A stretch of DNA of 64,000 bases from Actinomadura syzygii. GTDB lineage: Bacteria > Actinomycetota > Actinomycetes > Streptosporangiales > Streptosporangiaceae. Below, piece by piece: positions 41,065-49,467 of this stretch. Location: NCBI RefSeq assembly GCF_008085905.1, contig NZ_VSFF01000010.1, positions 434,001-498,000 of the forward strand, in the 5' to 3' direction. The translations under genes and the position numbers were made by a program. Within the stretch, counting starts at the first letter, position 1; every line of letters starts with the position of its first letter. The notes beneath the pieces are model-generated. The model made no database searches, was not told the origin of the DNA, and saw only the letters and a list, made by a program, of their open reading frames with translations.

Positions 41065-43167
41065 ATGCTGCTCTCACGCAAACGACCATCGCCCAGTTCA
41101 CGCCGGCGGCCGCTGAAATGGGCGGTGCTGCTGCTCTGGGTCGTGATCACCGTGCTGGCCGTCCCGGCCGCGGGCAGGCTCCCGGACGTCGTCGAGGGCA
41201 AGTCGTCCGCCGAGCTGCCGCGCGGCGCGCAGTCGACCGAGGTCGAGAAGCTGGCGGCACGCTTCCCGGGCGGTGAGCTCGCGCCGGGGATCGTCGTCTA
41301 CGTCCGCGCCTCCGGCGTCACGGCCGCCGACCGCGCGAAGGCGGAGGCCGACCGCCGCGCCCTCGCGCCCGTCGCCGCCGGGACGATCGCGCCGCCCCGC
41401 CCGTCCGGCGACGGAAGGGCGCTGATGTTGGCCATCCCGCTGGCCGACGACGACTCCCTCTCCGACCGGGCTGAGAAGGTCCGCGACCAGTCCCGCCGCG
41501 CCGTGCCGGACGGCCTGGAGGTCCGCCTCACCGGCCCGGCCGGGGGCGCGCTCGACGTCGGCGACGCGTTCGAGCACGTCGACAAGGCGCTGCTCATCAT
41601 CACGATCCTGCTCGTCACGGCGGTGCTGCTCGTCACCTACCGCAGCCCGGTCCTGTGGCTGCTGCCGGTCGTGAACGCGGCGATCGCGCTCCAGGTCACG
41701 AACGCGGTCGTCTACCTGCTCGGAAAGCACGCCGGGCTGTACGTGGCGGACGGGATGTCCGCGATCCTCAACGCGCTCGTCTTCGGGATCTCGACCGACT
41801 ACGCCCTGCTGCTCCTCGCCCGCTACCGCGAGGAGCTGCGCCGCCACCCGGACCGGCACAAGGCCATGGCGGTCGCGCTGCGGCGGGCCGCCGCGCCGGT
41901 CGCCGCGTCCGCCGCGACCGTGTCGCTCGGCCTGCTGTGCCTGCTCGCCGCCGACATGGGCTTCAACTACGCGCTCGGCCCGATCGGCGCCATCGGCGTG
42001 CTCGGCGGGCTCGTCGTCGTGATGACACTGCTGCCCGCCCTCCTCGTGATCCTCGGACGGTGGATCTTCTGGCCACGGATCCCCCGGTACGGCGACGTCC
42101 CGTCCGGCCGCGGCCCGTGGGACCGGATCGGACGGCGCGTCGCGGCGCGCCCGCGGCTCGTCTGGGTGGGCGGGATGGCCGTCCTCGGCGCGCTCGCCGC
42201 CGGGACGCTCGGCATCGACACCGGACTCGACCGGGCCCACTTCCTCACCGACACCCCGAGCTCCACCATCGGAGAACGCCTGCTCACCGAGCACTATCCG
42301 GGCGGGCAGGGCCGTCCGCTCCAGGCCGTCACCGGCGACGCCCGCGCGGCGGACGCGATCCGCAACTCCCCCGGCGTGGCGCGCGTGGAGAACCCGCGCC
42401 CGTCCTCGGACGGACGCCTCACCAGGTTCGACGTCGTCCTCGACGCCCCGCCGGACAGCGCCGCCGCCGCGGACGCCGTCCGGAGGCTCCGCGCGGACGT
42501 CCCGAACGCGGCTTTCGGCTCAAGCACCGCCGGCAAGCTGGACCTCGCGGACGCGCAGGCGCACGACCGGCGCGTCGTCATCCCGCTGGTCCTCGGCGTG
42601 GTGCTCGTCGTGCTCATCGCGCTGCTCCGCGCCCTGGTCGCGCCGCTGCTGGTCGTCGGCACGGTCGTCGCGTCGTACTTCGCGGCGCTCGGCGCGGCGT
42701 GGCTGCTGTTCCGGCACGTGTTCGGCTTCCCCGCCCTGGACGCGCAGGTCGCCCTGATGGGGTTCCTGTTCATGGTCGCGCTGGGCGTGGACTACAACCT
42801 GTTCCTCGTGTCCCGGATCCGGGAGGAGGCGGCGCGGCACGGGCACCGCGCCGGGGTGCTGCGCGGCCTCGGCGTCACCGGCGGGGTGATCTCCAGCGCG
42901 GGGCTCGTCCTCGCCGCGACGTTCGGCGTCCTCGGGGTCATGCCGATCACGATGATGGTGCAGATCGGGGTGCTCGTGTCGCTGGGCGTGCTGCTGGACA
43001 CGTTCTTCGTCCGCTCGGTCATCGTCCCCGCTCTGGCCCTGGACGCGGGGCCTCGGTTCTGGTGGCCCGCGCGGCGCTCCGCAGCGGAGCCGGAAGAAGG
43101 CGGCGACGCTCGAACGGGGCCGCCGCCACCAGCCACGCCAGCAGGACGGGACCGAGCGCGAGGCTGA
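41065..43167 (+). CDS. MMPL family RND transporter
   Basis: The 700-residue inner membrane protein has the RND layout: one N-terminal helix, a large extracytoplasmic loop, five helices, a second loop and six helices. The proton-relay motifs are present (FGISTDYALLLLARYREEL; LGVDYNLFLVSRIREEAARH). Such proteins export lipids, siderophores or drugs. The ATG at 41065 follows AAGGAGAG. Its last 149 bp overlap the convergent PAP2 gene; the overlapping C-terminal tail is Pro/Arg-rich and not conserved. ArsR control is likely. Confidence 0.92.
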   Translation: MLLSRKRPSPSSRRRPLKWAVLLLWVVITVLAVPAAGRLPDVVEGKSSAELPRGAQSTEVEKLAARFPGGELAPGIVVYVRASGVTAADRAKAEADRRALAPVAAGTIAPPRPSGDGRALMLAIPLADDDSLSDRAEKVRDQSRRAVPDGLEVRLTGPAGGALDVGDAFEHVDKALLIITILLVTAVLLVTYRSPVLWLLPVVNAAIALQVTNAVVYLLGKHAGLYVADGMSAILNALVFGISTDYALLLLARYREELRRHPDRHKAMAVALRRAAAPVAASAATVSLGLLCLLAADMGFNYALGPIGAIGVLGGLVVVMTLLPALLVILGRWIFWPRIPRYGDVPSGRGPWDRIGRRVAARPRLVWVGGMAVLGALAAGTLGIDTGLDRAHFLTDTPSSTIGERLLTEHYPGGQGRPLQAVTGDARAADAIRNSPGVARVENPRPSSDGRLTRFDVVLDAPPDSAAAADAVRRLRADVPNAAFGSSTAGKLDLADAQAHDRRVVIPLVLGVVLVVLIALLRALVAPLLVVGTVVASYFAALGAAWLLFRHVFGFPALDAQVALMGFLFMVALGVDYNLFLVSRIREEAARHGHRAGVLRGLGVTGGVISSAGLVLAATFGVLGVMPITMMVQIGVLVSLGVLLDTFFVRSVIVPALALDAGPRFWWPARRSAAEPEEGGDARTGPPPPATPAGRDRARG

Positions 43168-43720
43168 ACAGCACGTCGGTCAGCCAGTGCTGGTCCGACA
43201 CCGTGAGCGCCGCCGCCGTGACGACGCCCGCCGCCAGGGCGGCGCCGCGGCGGCGGCGCGCCGGGAGGACGCCGTCCACCGCGGGCAGCGCGGCGGCCAG
43301 CAGTTCGAGGATGACCCACACCAGCACGAACCCGTTGAGCGTGTGCCCGGACGGATACGCGTCGCCGTACCGGCCGATGACGTCCACGTCCCCGAACGGG
43401 AACGAGCGCGGGACGACCGACTTCAACCCCGTCTGCGTCAGCGACAGCGCGTACGCGATCAGGACGGCGAACGCCGGATACCGCAGCGATCGTCTGCGCA
43501 CGGCCGCCACCACCGACAGCGGGACGATGACGCGCACCAGATACCCGCGCTGGCCGAGCTTGCTGACGCCGCGCACGAACTCCAGCGCGCGGCCCCGCAC
43601 ATGCGCGTCGCAGAACTCATGGACGGCATGGTCGAGCTGCCGCAGCGGGCCGTCGACCACGACGTCCAGCGTGACCAGCACCATCACCGCGGCGAGCGAG
43701 CCGTACGACCTCCACCCCAC
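43019..43720 (-). CDS. PAP2 superfamily membrane phosphatase
   Basis: The 233-residue protein has six predicted helices and the three phosphatase motifs in reduced form: K-x-x-V-P-R-S-F for motif 1, YPSGHTLNG for motif 2 (PSGH) and SDQHWLTDVL for motif 3 with the catalytic His and Asp. Substrates of the family are lipid phosphates such as undecaprenyl pyrophosphate or phosphatidic acid. The Arg-rich C-terminus is encoded opposite the end of the MMPL gene. Confidence 0.88.
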   Translation of the reverse strand: MGWRSYGSLAAVMVLVTLDVVVDGPLRQLDHAVHEFCDAHVRGRALEFVRGVSKLGQRGYLVRVIVPLSVVAAVRRRSLRYPAFAVLIAYALSLTQTGLKSVVPRSFPFGDVDVIGRYGDAYPSGHTLNGFVLVWVILELLAAALPAVDGVLPARRRRGAALAAGVVTAAALTVSDQHWLTDVLFSLALGPVLLAWLVAAAPFERRRLLPAPLRSAARATRTEAPRPGPERGR

Positions 43721-43803
43721 GGCCGGACCATTCCCCGCTCGACGGCGTTCACCGGGCGGGGCGTGAACGAGAATGGGCCTCCGGCGGACGAAGGGGTTCG
43801 GAG

Positions 43804-44214
43804 ATGCGGCTCGGCCTGGTCACGATCGTCGTGGACGACTACGACAGCGCCATCGACTTCTTCACCGGCGCCCTGGAATTCGAACTGGTCGAGGATTCGC
43901 CCTCGCTGACCAACGACGGGCGTCCGAAGCGGTGGGTCGTCGTCCGGCCGCCGGGCGCCGAGACCGGGATCCTGCTGGCACGCGCGGACGGCGACCGGCA
44001 GGCCGCCGCCATCGGCGCCCAGGTCGCCGGACGCGTCGGCTTCTTCCTTGACGTGGACGATTTCGAGGCCGCCCACCAACGCATGACGGCGGCGGGCGTC
44101 GAATTCGTCACCGCGCCGCGCACCGAGCCCTATGGCCGGGTCGCCGTCTTCCTCGACATCGCCGGGAATCGCTGGGATCTGCTCGGCCCGGCGCCAGGAG
44201 CCGTCTTCGGCTAG
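43804..44214 (+). CDS. VOC (glyoxalase/bleomycin-resistance) family protein
   Basis: The 136-residue protein is one VOC module pair: GLVTIVVDDYDSAIDFFTGA, ELVEDSPSL, then FFLDVDDFEAAHQRMTAAGV and YGRVAVFLDIAGNRWDLL. It probably binds a divalent metal or a small molecule as a dimer; enzymatic or resistance role is unknown. Its TAG overlaps the end of the convergent DUF1963 gene by four bases. Confidence 0.9.
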   Translation: MRLGLVTIVVDDYDSAIDFFTGALEFELVEDSPSLTNDGRPKRWVVVRPPGAETGILLARADGDRQAAAIGAQVAGRVGFFLDVDDFEAAHQRMTAAGVEFVTAPRTEPYGRVAVFLDIAGNRWDLLGPAPGAVFG

Positions 44215-45002
44215 GGATTCCAGAAGACGGTGACGTCGGTCTGGTCGAAGCGGCGGGCGGCGAGATCGGCCCGGCGGATGGCCCAGTGGACGGTCGCGCC
44301 CTCCCGGCCCTTGATGTCGGTGTACCAGTCGGCGAGCAGTACCCAGTCGTCCGCCTGGCGCGATTCGTCCGCCGGGAGGACGGGGTCGATGTCGCTGCAC
44401 TCGTCCGAGGCGTATCCGCCGATCTGCAACGCGCCCCGTCCGGCGATCTCGTCGGCCGTGTCCAGCCACGTGTCGCGCAGTTCCTCGGAATGAGGATGCC
44501 CGGGGAGGGGCTCGACGTAGGGATGGTCGGGGATCTCAACCCAGCAGTGATACGGAAGCGATACATCGACGGCCAAATGCAGCGGGCCTCGTGGAAAGGC
44601 CGCCGTGACGTCGGCGTACGCCTCGGCCTCGAAGTAGGGATTTCCTTTCCGTTCCTCGACGGCCGTACCAGCGGGGACGTACACGGCCTCGCCGTCGGTC
44701 TCCGTGTCGGGATAGGCGAACAGGAGCAGTTGTCCGTCGGGTGGGAGCGGCAGATCCGTCGCGTCGGCGGGCAGTGCGGCGAGGTCGATGGCGGCGACGA
44801 GCGGATACCAGGGGTCGGGTGCGTCGGTGGGCAGCAGTAATGGTCCGCCGAGAGTGCCGACGACCGGTCCGTCGCCGTGCCGGGTCAATGTCGCGCACGG
44901 CCGGGCGGTATGAATCCACCGCTCGACATCGGCGGACGGAATGCCGCGAGTGAGGGCCGCGGCGCGGAACGGGGAGAGCCTCTCCACCATTTCGATCTTC
45001 AT
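44211..45002 (-). CDS. DUF1963 (YwqG-like) protein
   Basis: The 263-residue cytosolic protein shows the DUF1963 pattern: LGGPLLLP, the PLVAAIDLAALP core, LLLFAYPDTETD, HQIGGY-like LQIGGYASDE, and a closing WADCGxxxxW-like stretch (ATVHWAIRRADLAARRFD). These proteins are associated with toxin-immunity neighbourhoods, but no toxin is present here. Function is unknown. The start ATG at 45002 lies 28 bp from the tRNA-Glu 3' end. Confidence 0.85.
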   Translation of the reverse strand: MKIEMVERLSPFRAAALTRGIPSADVERWIHTARPCATLTRHGDGPVVGTLGGPLLLPTDAPDPWYPLVAAIDLAALPADATDLPLPPDGQLLLFAYPDTETDGEAVYVPAGTAVEERKGNPYFEAEAYADVTAAFPRGPLHLAVDVSLPYHCWVEIPDHPYVEPLPGHPHSEELRDTWLDTADEIAGRGALQIGGYASDECSDIDPVLPADESRQADDWVLLADWYTDIKGREGATVHWAIRRADLAARRFDQTDVTVFWNP

Positions 45003-45029
45003 GCGGGCACCCTAATGCGGGGCCAGAGG

Positions 45030-45102
45030 TACCCCCGAGCGGATTCGAACCGCCGTTACCGCCTTGAGAGGGCGGCGTCCTAGGCCACTAGACGACGGGG
45101 GC
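45030..45102 (-). tRNA. tRNA-Glu (anticodon CUC), copy 1
   Basis: 73 nt, canonical fold: acceptor GCCCCCG with CGGGGGT, anticodon arm CCGCC, loop CTCTCAA, GGCGG, T loop TTCGAAT. Discriminator A, no encoded CCA. It is identical to the copy at 45192-45264. Confidence 0.96.
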
Positions 45103-45191
45103 AGGACTTGTGTGCGCCTTCGCGGTCTCCCGCTCCGGCTTCCACCACTTTACTGGACGGACGTTCTCCGCCTCGACCCGATTTCCGGGCG

Positions 45192-45264
45192 TACCCCCGA
45201 GCGGATTCGAACCGCCGTTACCGCCTTGAGAGGGCGGCGTCCTAGGCCACTAGACGACGGGGGC
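45192..45264 (-). tRNA. tRNA-Glu (anticodon CUC), copy 2
   Basis: Same 73-nt sequence as the copy 90 bp downstream. It is part of a Gln-Glu-Glu cluster read leftward. Confidence 0.96.
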
Positions 45265-45289
45265 GTGTGTCCGTGGTGAGCGGACGCAG

Positions 45290-45361
45290 CTGGGGTACCA
45301 GGACTCGAACCTAGACTAAGTGAACCAGAATCACTCGTGCTGCCGATTACACCATACCCCA
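45290..45361 (-). tRNA. tRNA-Gln (anticodon CUG)
   Basis: 72 nt. Acceptor TGGGGTA with TACCCCA, discriminator G as expected for Gln, anticodon arm AGTGA, loop TTCTGGT, TCACT. Canonical in all arms, with no encoded CCA. First gene of the cluster. Confidence 0.96.
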
Positions 45362-45507
45362 GGGAGGTACGGACGACCTCGCCGTTTCCAGCGGGTCGCT
45401 CGCGCCTCGATGAGCTTACAGGACGCCGGGACCGCGACCAAAACGGTTCTCGCGTCCGCGTCCCGCCGTCCCGGACCGGGTGCCCGCGCGGCGGCCGGGA
45501 CGGCGTC

Positions 45508-45559
45508 GGCGGGCGAAGTCGGCGGGCGAAGTCGGCGGGTGAGGTCAGCGGGTGAAGTC
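45508..45559. repeat. 13-bp tandem repeat (4 copies) running from the DUF2461 stop codon
   Basis: GGCGGGCGAAGTC at 45508-45520 and 45521-45533, GGCGGGTGAGGTC at 45534-45546, and AGCGGGTGAAGTC at 45547-45559. The rightmost unit holds the last codons of the DUF2461 gene and the TGA straddles the junction at 45545-45547; the other copies lie downstream. Confidence 0.85.
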
Positions 45560-46180
45560 GGGCGGGCCGATGTGCCGCCGTCCCCACTCGACCAGCGGGC
45601 GCAGCCGCCGCCACGACTCGCGGACCCGCGCCACCGCTTCCGGCGTCGCCATCCACGGGTCGGCGGGCCACCCCTCGCGGGCGTAGAGCGAGCGGTGCCG
45701 CAGCAGGTCGAGCCGGGGGTGGTCCTCGGGGGTGCCGCGCGGACGGGTCTTGAGCCGGTCGCCCGCGATCTCCATGCCGGCGGAGCGCAGGTCGTCCACG
45801 ATCGCCTGGAGCTCGCCGCCGAACGTCTCGGACCCGGCGGCCTCGCGGTAGGCGCGGAGCTGGTCGGGGCTCGGCGCGTACATGCCGCCCGCGACCATCA
45901 GCCCGTCGGCGTCGATCTGGAGGTAGAAGCCCCCGTTCGTGTGCCCGCCCTGGTGCGTCTTGTAGGGCGTCTTGTCCTTGCTGAAGCGGACGTCCCGGTA
46001 CGGGCGGAAGAGCTTGACCGCGCCGAACTCGTCCTCAAGCTCGGCGCACAGCTCCATGAGGGGCTCGCGCACGTGGCGTTCGTAGGCGTCCTTGTGGGCC
46101 GTCCAGTAGGACTTGGTGTTGTCGGCCTGGAGCCCTTCGTAGAACGCGAACGCCTCGTCGGTGATGCCGCTGAACGCCAT
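45545..46180 (-). CDS. DUF2461 (TIGR02453) family protein
   Basis: The 211-residue protein starts MAFSGITDEAFAFYEGLQAD and carries the family motifs FRPYRDVRFSKDKTPYKTHQ, YLQIDADGLMVAGGMYAPSP and LKTRPRGTPEDHP. Function is unknown, but the family is widely conserved. It is followed upstream on the same strand by the fumarylacetoacetase-type gene; the 36-bp gap contains another tandem duplication. Confidence 0.9.
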   Translation of the reverse strand: MAFSGITDEAFAFYEGLQADNTKSYWTAHKDAYERHVREPLMELCAELEDEFGAVKLFRPYRDVRFSKDKTPYKTHQGGHTNGGFYLQIDADGLMVAGGMYAPSPDQLRAYREAAGSETFGGELQAIVDDLRSAGMEIAGDRLKTRPRGTPEDHPRLDLLRHRSLYAREGWPADPWMATPEAVARVRESWRRLRPLVEWGRRHIGPPDFTR

Positions 46181-46191
46181 GGCGTCCCTCC

Positions 46192-46229
46192 CGGTCGTCG
46201 GTCGCGGGCTCGGTCGTCAGTCGCGGGCG
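46192..46229. repeat. 19-bp tandem duplication covering the FAH-family stop codon
   Basis: CGGTCGTCGGTCGCGGGCT (46192-46210) and CGGTCGTCAGTCGCGGGCG (46211-46229) match at 17 of 19 bases. The G-to-A difference in the right copy makes the TCA (TGA on the minus strand) that ends the gene. Confidence 0.85.
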
Positions 46230-46984
46230 ATGACGCGGTTGGTGAGGCTGCCGACGTTCTCGATCGTGACGGTCACCTCGTCGCCGATCTCCAGCGGGCC
46301 GACTCCGGCCGGGGTGCCGGTGAGGATCACGTCGCCGGGCAGCAGCGTCATGACCTGGCTGACGTACTCGACCAGCGCCGGGACGTCGTGCAGCAGCAGG
46401 GACGTGCGGGCGTCCTGCTTGACCTCGCCGTTCACGGACGTCGTGATCGCCAGGTCGGCGGGGTCGACCTCCGTCTCGATCCACGGGCCGAGCGGGCAGA
46501 ACGTGTCGAAGCCCTTGGCGCGCGTCCACTGGCCGTCCTTCGCCTGGAGGTCGCGGGCCGTGACGTCGTTCGCGCACGTGTAGCCGAGGATCACGTCGGC
46601 GGCGCGGGACGCGGGCACCTCGCGGCACATCCGGCCGATGACGACCGCCAGCTCGCCCTCGTAGTCGACCCGCTCGGACAGCTTCTGCGGGTACGCGACC
46701 GCCTCCCCCGGCCCGATCACGGCGGTGGACGGCTTGGCGAACACGACCGGCTCGGCGGGCGGCGCCGCGTGGCCCATCTCGCGGACGTGGTCCGCGTAGT
46801 TCTTCCCGATCGCGATGACCTTGCTGGGCAGGATCGGCGCGAGCAGCCGGACGTCGGCGAGCGGCAGCCGCACCCCGGTGAACGTCAAGTCACCGAACGG
46901 GTGGGCCGCGATGGCCGCGACGGTGTTCTCCTCCACCACGCCGAAGGACATGACCTCGTCGGTGGCGAACCTGGCGATACGCAT
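46217..46984 (-). CDS. Fumarylacetoacetate hydrolase family protein
   Basis: The 255-residue protein has the FAH fold core: KVIAIGKNYADHVREMG, VFAKPSTAVIGPGEA, VDYEGELAVVIGRMCREV and GYTCANDVTARDLQ, with the Glu/Asp residues that bind the metal, and TGTPAGVGPLEIGD. Family members hydrolyse or decarboxylate 2-oxo acids such as acylpyruvates and oxaloacetate; the exact substrate is unknown. The ATG at 46984 begins homology. Confidence 0.92.
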   Translation of the reverse strand: MRIARFATDEVMSFGVVEENTVAAIAAHPFGDLTFTGVRLPLADVRLLAPILPSKVIAIGKNYADHVREMGHAAPPAEPVVFAKPSTAVIGPGEAVAYPQKLSERVDYEGELAVVIGRMCREVPASRAADVILGYTCANDVTARDLQAKDGQWTRAKGFDTFCPLGPWIETEVDPADLAITTSVNGEVKQDARTSLLLHDVPALVEYVSQVMTLLPGDVILTGTPAGVGPLEIGDEVTVTIENVGSLTNRVIARD

Positions 46985-47059
46985 GGTCGAGAGCCTAGTC
47001 GTTGCCCCGGACACGCCCGGGATGCGCCCGGGACGGCGCCGGCCCGCACCGGCCGCGGG

Positions 47060-48364
47060 TCAGAAGCCGCACGCCTTCCCGTTCAGCTTGCAGCCCTTCG
47101 GCGCGGCCGTCGCGCCCGCCGCGCCGAACTGGACGTCCCAGGTGCCGCCCGGCGGGATCGCGGGCGCGCCGTCCAGGTTCCTGATCTCCACGGTCGCGCC
47201 GCCGTGCACGAGCCGCGCGCCCCAGATGTTCTTCACGTCCGCGCCGGGGGTGCGGAACGTCAGCCGCCACGCCTTCATGGGCTTGTCCGTGCGGTTGGTG
47301 ATGACCATCCGGCCCTCGAAGTAGCCCTCGTCCCGCTGGACGAGCTGGTAGGTGATGCCGTCGCCGTCCACGACCGGGCCGATCGGCGCGGTCGTGGCGG
47401 GCGGCGCCGGTGACGCGGGCTGCCCCTCCAGCGGCGTCCCGGAAGGCTGCGGCGTGGCGGGCGCCCCGCCCGGCGACGGCTCGCCGGACGTCGTCGGGGC
47501 CGCGCCGCCCCCGGGGGTCTGCGACGTGGACACCGCCGGTGCCGCGGGTGTCTCGGCCTTGCCCTTCGAGTCCGATCCGCGAACGAACAGGAGCACGACG
47601 GCAGCGGCGGCGGCGAGCGCCAGAACCACTCCGATCACCGCGAATGCCAGCAGCGGACGCCGCGTCCGGGACGTCCCGGACGGCGGCGGGCCCGGCGGCA
47701 CGGGCGACGTCGCGGGCTGGGGCGGTGGGGGCGGCGTGTACACGGGGGTGCCCGCGCCGGGATGAGTCGCCTCGGCCCCGGCGCCGAACTGCTCCGTCCA
47801 GGGCGCCTCCCCGACGACCGCCCCGGCGGCGGCGGGCGGCGGGGCCTGCTCCCGCATCGCCGCCTGCTCGACGACGGAAGCCTCGGGAGCTTCGACGGCC
47901 TCGGCGGCTTCCCCGGCTTCTTCGGGTTGCGCGGGCGCGGGCACCTCGAACCGCACGGCCTTCGGCCGGACGGGAATGTCCGAGACGGTCACGGACGCGC
48001 CGTCGTCGTCCGGGACGTCCATGACGGTCGCGTCCGCCAGGTCCTCGACATCGTCCTGGGGATCGTCCTCGACGTCGTCTTCGAGGTCGTCGACCGGGAC
48101 GTCCTGGAAGGTGGCGTCTGGCGCGTCGTCCCGCGGGGCGTCCTGGAAGGTGACGCCCGGTAGGTCGTCCTGCGGGACGTCCTGGAGCGTCGCGGCCGGA
48201 TCGACCGGCTCTGCCAGGTCGTCCGCGGGCTCGTCGACGATGGTCGTCTCAGGATCGGGCACGGTGTCCGCGGGCTCCGCGCGCCCGCGCGGGGCGCGGA
48301 ACTCGGCGGTCGTCTTGTGGTCCGGGGGGACGTACCCGGGCTCCTCGCCGCTCAACTCGCCCAC
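47060..48364 (-). CDS. Membrane protein with acidic repeats and extracellular CBM2-like domain
   Basis: The 434-residue protein has a long acidic cytosolic region with imperfect repeats (TLQDVPQDDLPG, TFQDAPRDDAPD, TFQDVPVDDLED, TVMDVPDDDGAS). A Pro-rich stretch, one transmembrane helix (LLAFAVIGVVLALAAAAAVV) and a Thr/Pro linker follow. The extracellular beta domain of about 95 residues ends CKLNGKACGF, like the closing strand of CBM2 modules. It is the same architecture as the protein at 11048-11878. The repeats could bind a cytosolic partner. No enzyme domain is present. Confidence 0.7.
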   Translation of the reverse strand: MGELSGEEPGYVPPDHKTTAEFRAPRGRAEPADTVPDPETTIVDEPADDLAEPVDPAATLQDVPQDDLPGVTFQDAPRDDAPDATFQDVPVDDLEDDVEDDPQDDVEDLADATVMDVPDDDGASVTVSDIPVRPKAVRFEVPAPAQPEEAGEAAEAVEAPEASVVEQAAMREQAPPPAAAGAVVGEAPWTEQFGAGAEATHPGAGTPVYTPPPPPQPATSPVPPGPPPSGTSRTRRPLLAFAVIGVVLALAAAAAVVLLFVRGSDSKGKAETPAAPAVSTSQTPGGGAAPTTSGEPSPGGAPATPQPSGTPLEGQPASPAPPATTAPIGPVVDGDGITYQLVQRDEGYFEGRMVITNRTDKPMKAWRLTFRTPGADVKNIWGARLVHGGATVEIRNLDGAPAIPPGGTWDVQFGAAGATAAPKGCKLNGKACGF

Positions 48365-48449
48365 CTTCCAACGTCGTCGATCTCATGGAGTCCGACGACG
48401 AAGGGCGCGAATCGGTTCATAACAAACCGGGCAGGCGCGCCGGGCCGGG

Positions 48450-48821
48450 TCAGCCCGCGTGGGCCGGCTCCAGGCCGCGGCGCGCCGCCCGCCGGAGCTG
48501 CCGGTTGAGCATGTCGGTGATCAGCTCGATGGCGTCCGGGGTGGTGGCGTCGTGGGCGCCGCTCAGCCAGCGGGTCGCCTCGGCGAGCAGTTCCTCGGCG
48601 GAGTCGGCGGCGGGGCCGGCGTCCGCCATCCGGCCGAGGACGGCGCCGAGCCGCAGCGCCGCGTCGGCGCGGCCGGACTCGGCCGCCCGCCGGTACCAGT
48701 CGGCGGCCTGCTCCAGGTCGCCTTCGTGCTCGTACAGCTCGCCCAGTCCGAAGGCCACGTCCGCCCACGTGCCGTCCGTCGGACGCCCGAGGTCCGCGGG
48801 GCTCCAGGGTCGGACGAGCAT
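48450..48821 (-). CDS. Small Sel1/TPR-like repeat protein
   Basis: The 123-residue protein consists of about three helix pairs: WADVAFGLGELYEHEGDLEQ, AADWYRRAAESGRADAALRL and AEELLAEATRWLSGAHD. This resembles Sel1/TPR scaffolds. The start at 48821 (MLVRPWSP) is uncertain; an earlier start would add a Cys-containing extension. It probably mediates protein contacts. It lies downstream of the single-helix membrane protein gene across a perfect hairpin. Confidence 0.65.
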   Translation of the reverse strand: MLVRPWSPADLGRPTDGTWADVAFGLGELYEHEGDLEQAADWYRRAAESGRADAALRLGAVLGRMADAGPAADSAEELLAEATRWLSGAHDATTPDAIELITDMLNRQLRRAARRGLEPAHAG

Positions 48822-48961
48822 ACGATCACTCCGGTGGGTCGGTGCGCTGAGAAGGGGGCGCGCGGATGCCTCACACGCGCTGTTCCGCCCCCATAGTGGA
48901 CGCTCTGCCCGAAAACCGCCACCGATTTCGGCGTGTTCGACGAAATTCCTCCGTGACCGAG

Positions 48962-48996
48962 CCGATGCGAACGGAAGGAACACCCGTTCGCATCGG
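48962..48996. terminator. Perfect 13-bp hairpin between two minus-strand genes
   Basis: CCGATGCGAACGG (48962-48974) pairs perfectly with CCGTTCGCATCGG (48984-48996) across a 9-nt loop, 23 bp after the stop of the gene at 49020-49247. No T-run follows, so an operator role is also possible. Confidence 0.55.
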
Positions 48997-49019
48997 ACGG
49001 CCGGACCTGCCGGGCGACC

Positions 49020-49247
49020 TCACACCTTGCTCGTATCGGCGGCCGGCGTTCCGCGCGGGCGGTCGGCCGGGACCGCCACGTTGACCAGCGCGCCCCGCCG
49101 TCCGACCGGCGACGTCGGCGTGGGCATCCGGCTGCGGAACTGCAGGCCCCTCGTGCGGTAGCCGAGCAGGACGACGTAGAGGGACAGGATCAGGAACAGT
49201 GCCGCGGGACCGAGGATCCACAGGTACAGGGTCAGGTCGCCGATCAT
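49020..49247 (-). CDS. Small single-helix membrane protein
   Basis: The 75-residue product starts MIGDLTLYLWILGPAALFLI and continues as one hydrophobic helix (about residues 4-30), then a basic cytosolic tail (YRTRGLQFRSRM). GAGGAG lies 8 nt upstream of ATG 49247. No family is recognised. It is divergent from the GntR gene. Confidence 0.65.
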   Translation of the reverse strand: MIGDLTLYLWILGPAALFLILSLYVVLLGYRTRGLQFRSRMPTPTSPVGRRGALVNVAVPADRPRGTPAADTSKV

Positions 49248-49467
49248 TCCAACGCTCCTCTCCGCGGGGTGCAGAGGGTGAACCCGATCAGGCCGCTGAT
49301 CTGAGCCGATTCCTGGAAACTCCGACGATCGGCCCGGTACCATCGGGCTGTTCAAGCCGTCTGGTTCAGCTCTCTCGGCTTCGGTCCCACTAAAGGTGTA
49401 ACCCATATCAGGTAGGGCAAAACCCGATCGTTGGAACCAATCGCTCTGATTGCAATGAGAGGTCGCG

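Noticed and set aside
45508..45559. Tandem 13-bp units considered as a CRISPR array or minisatellite
   Set aside because: There are no spacers and no cas genes; the units are direct tandem copies of the DUF2461 3' end.
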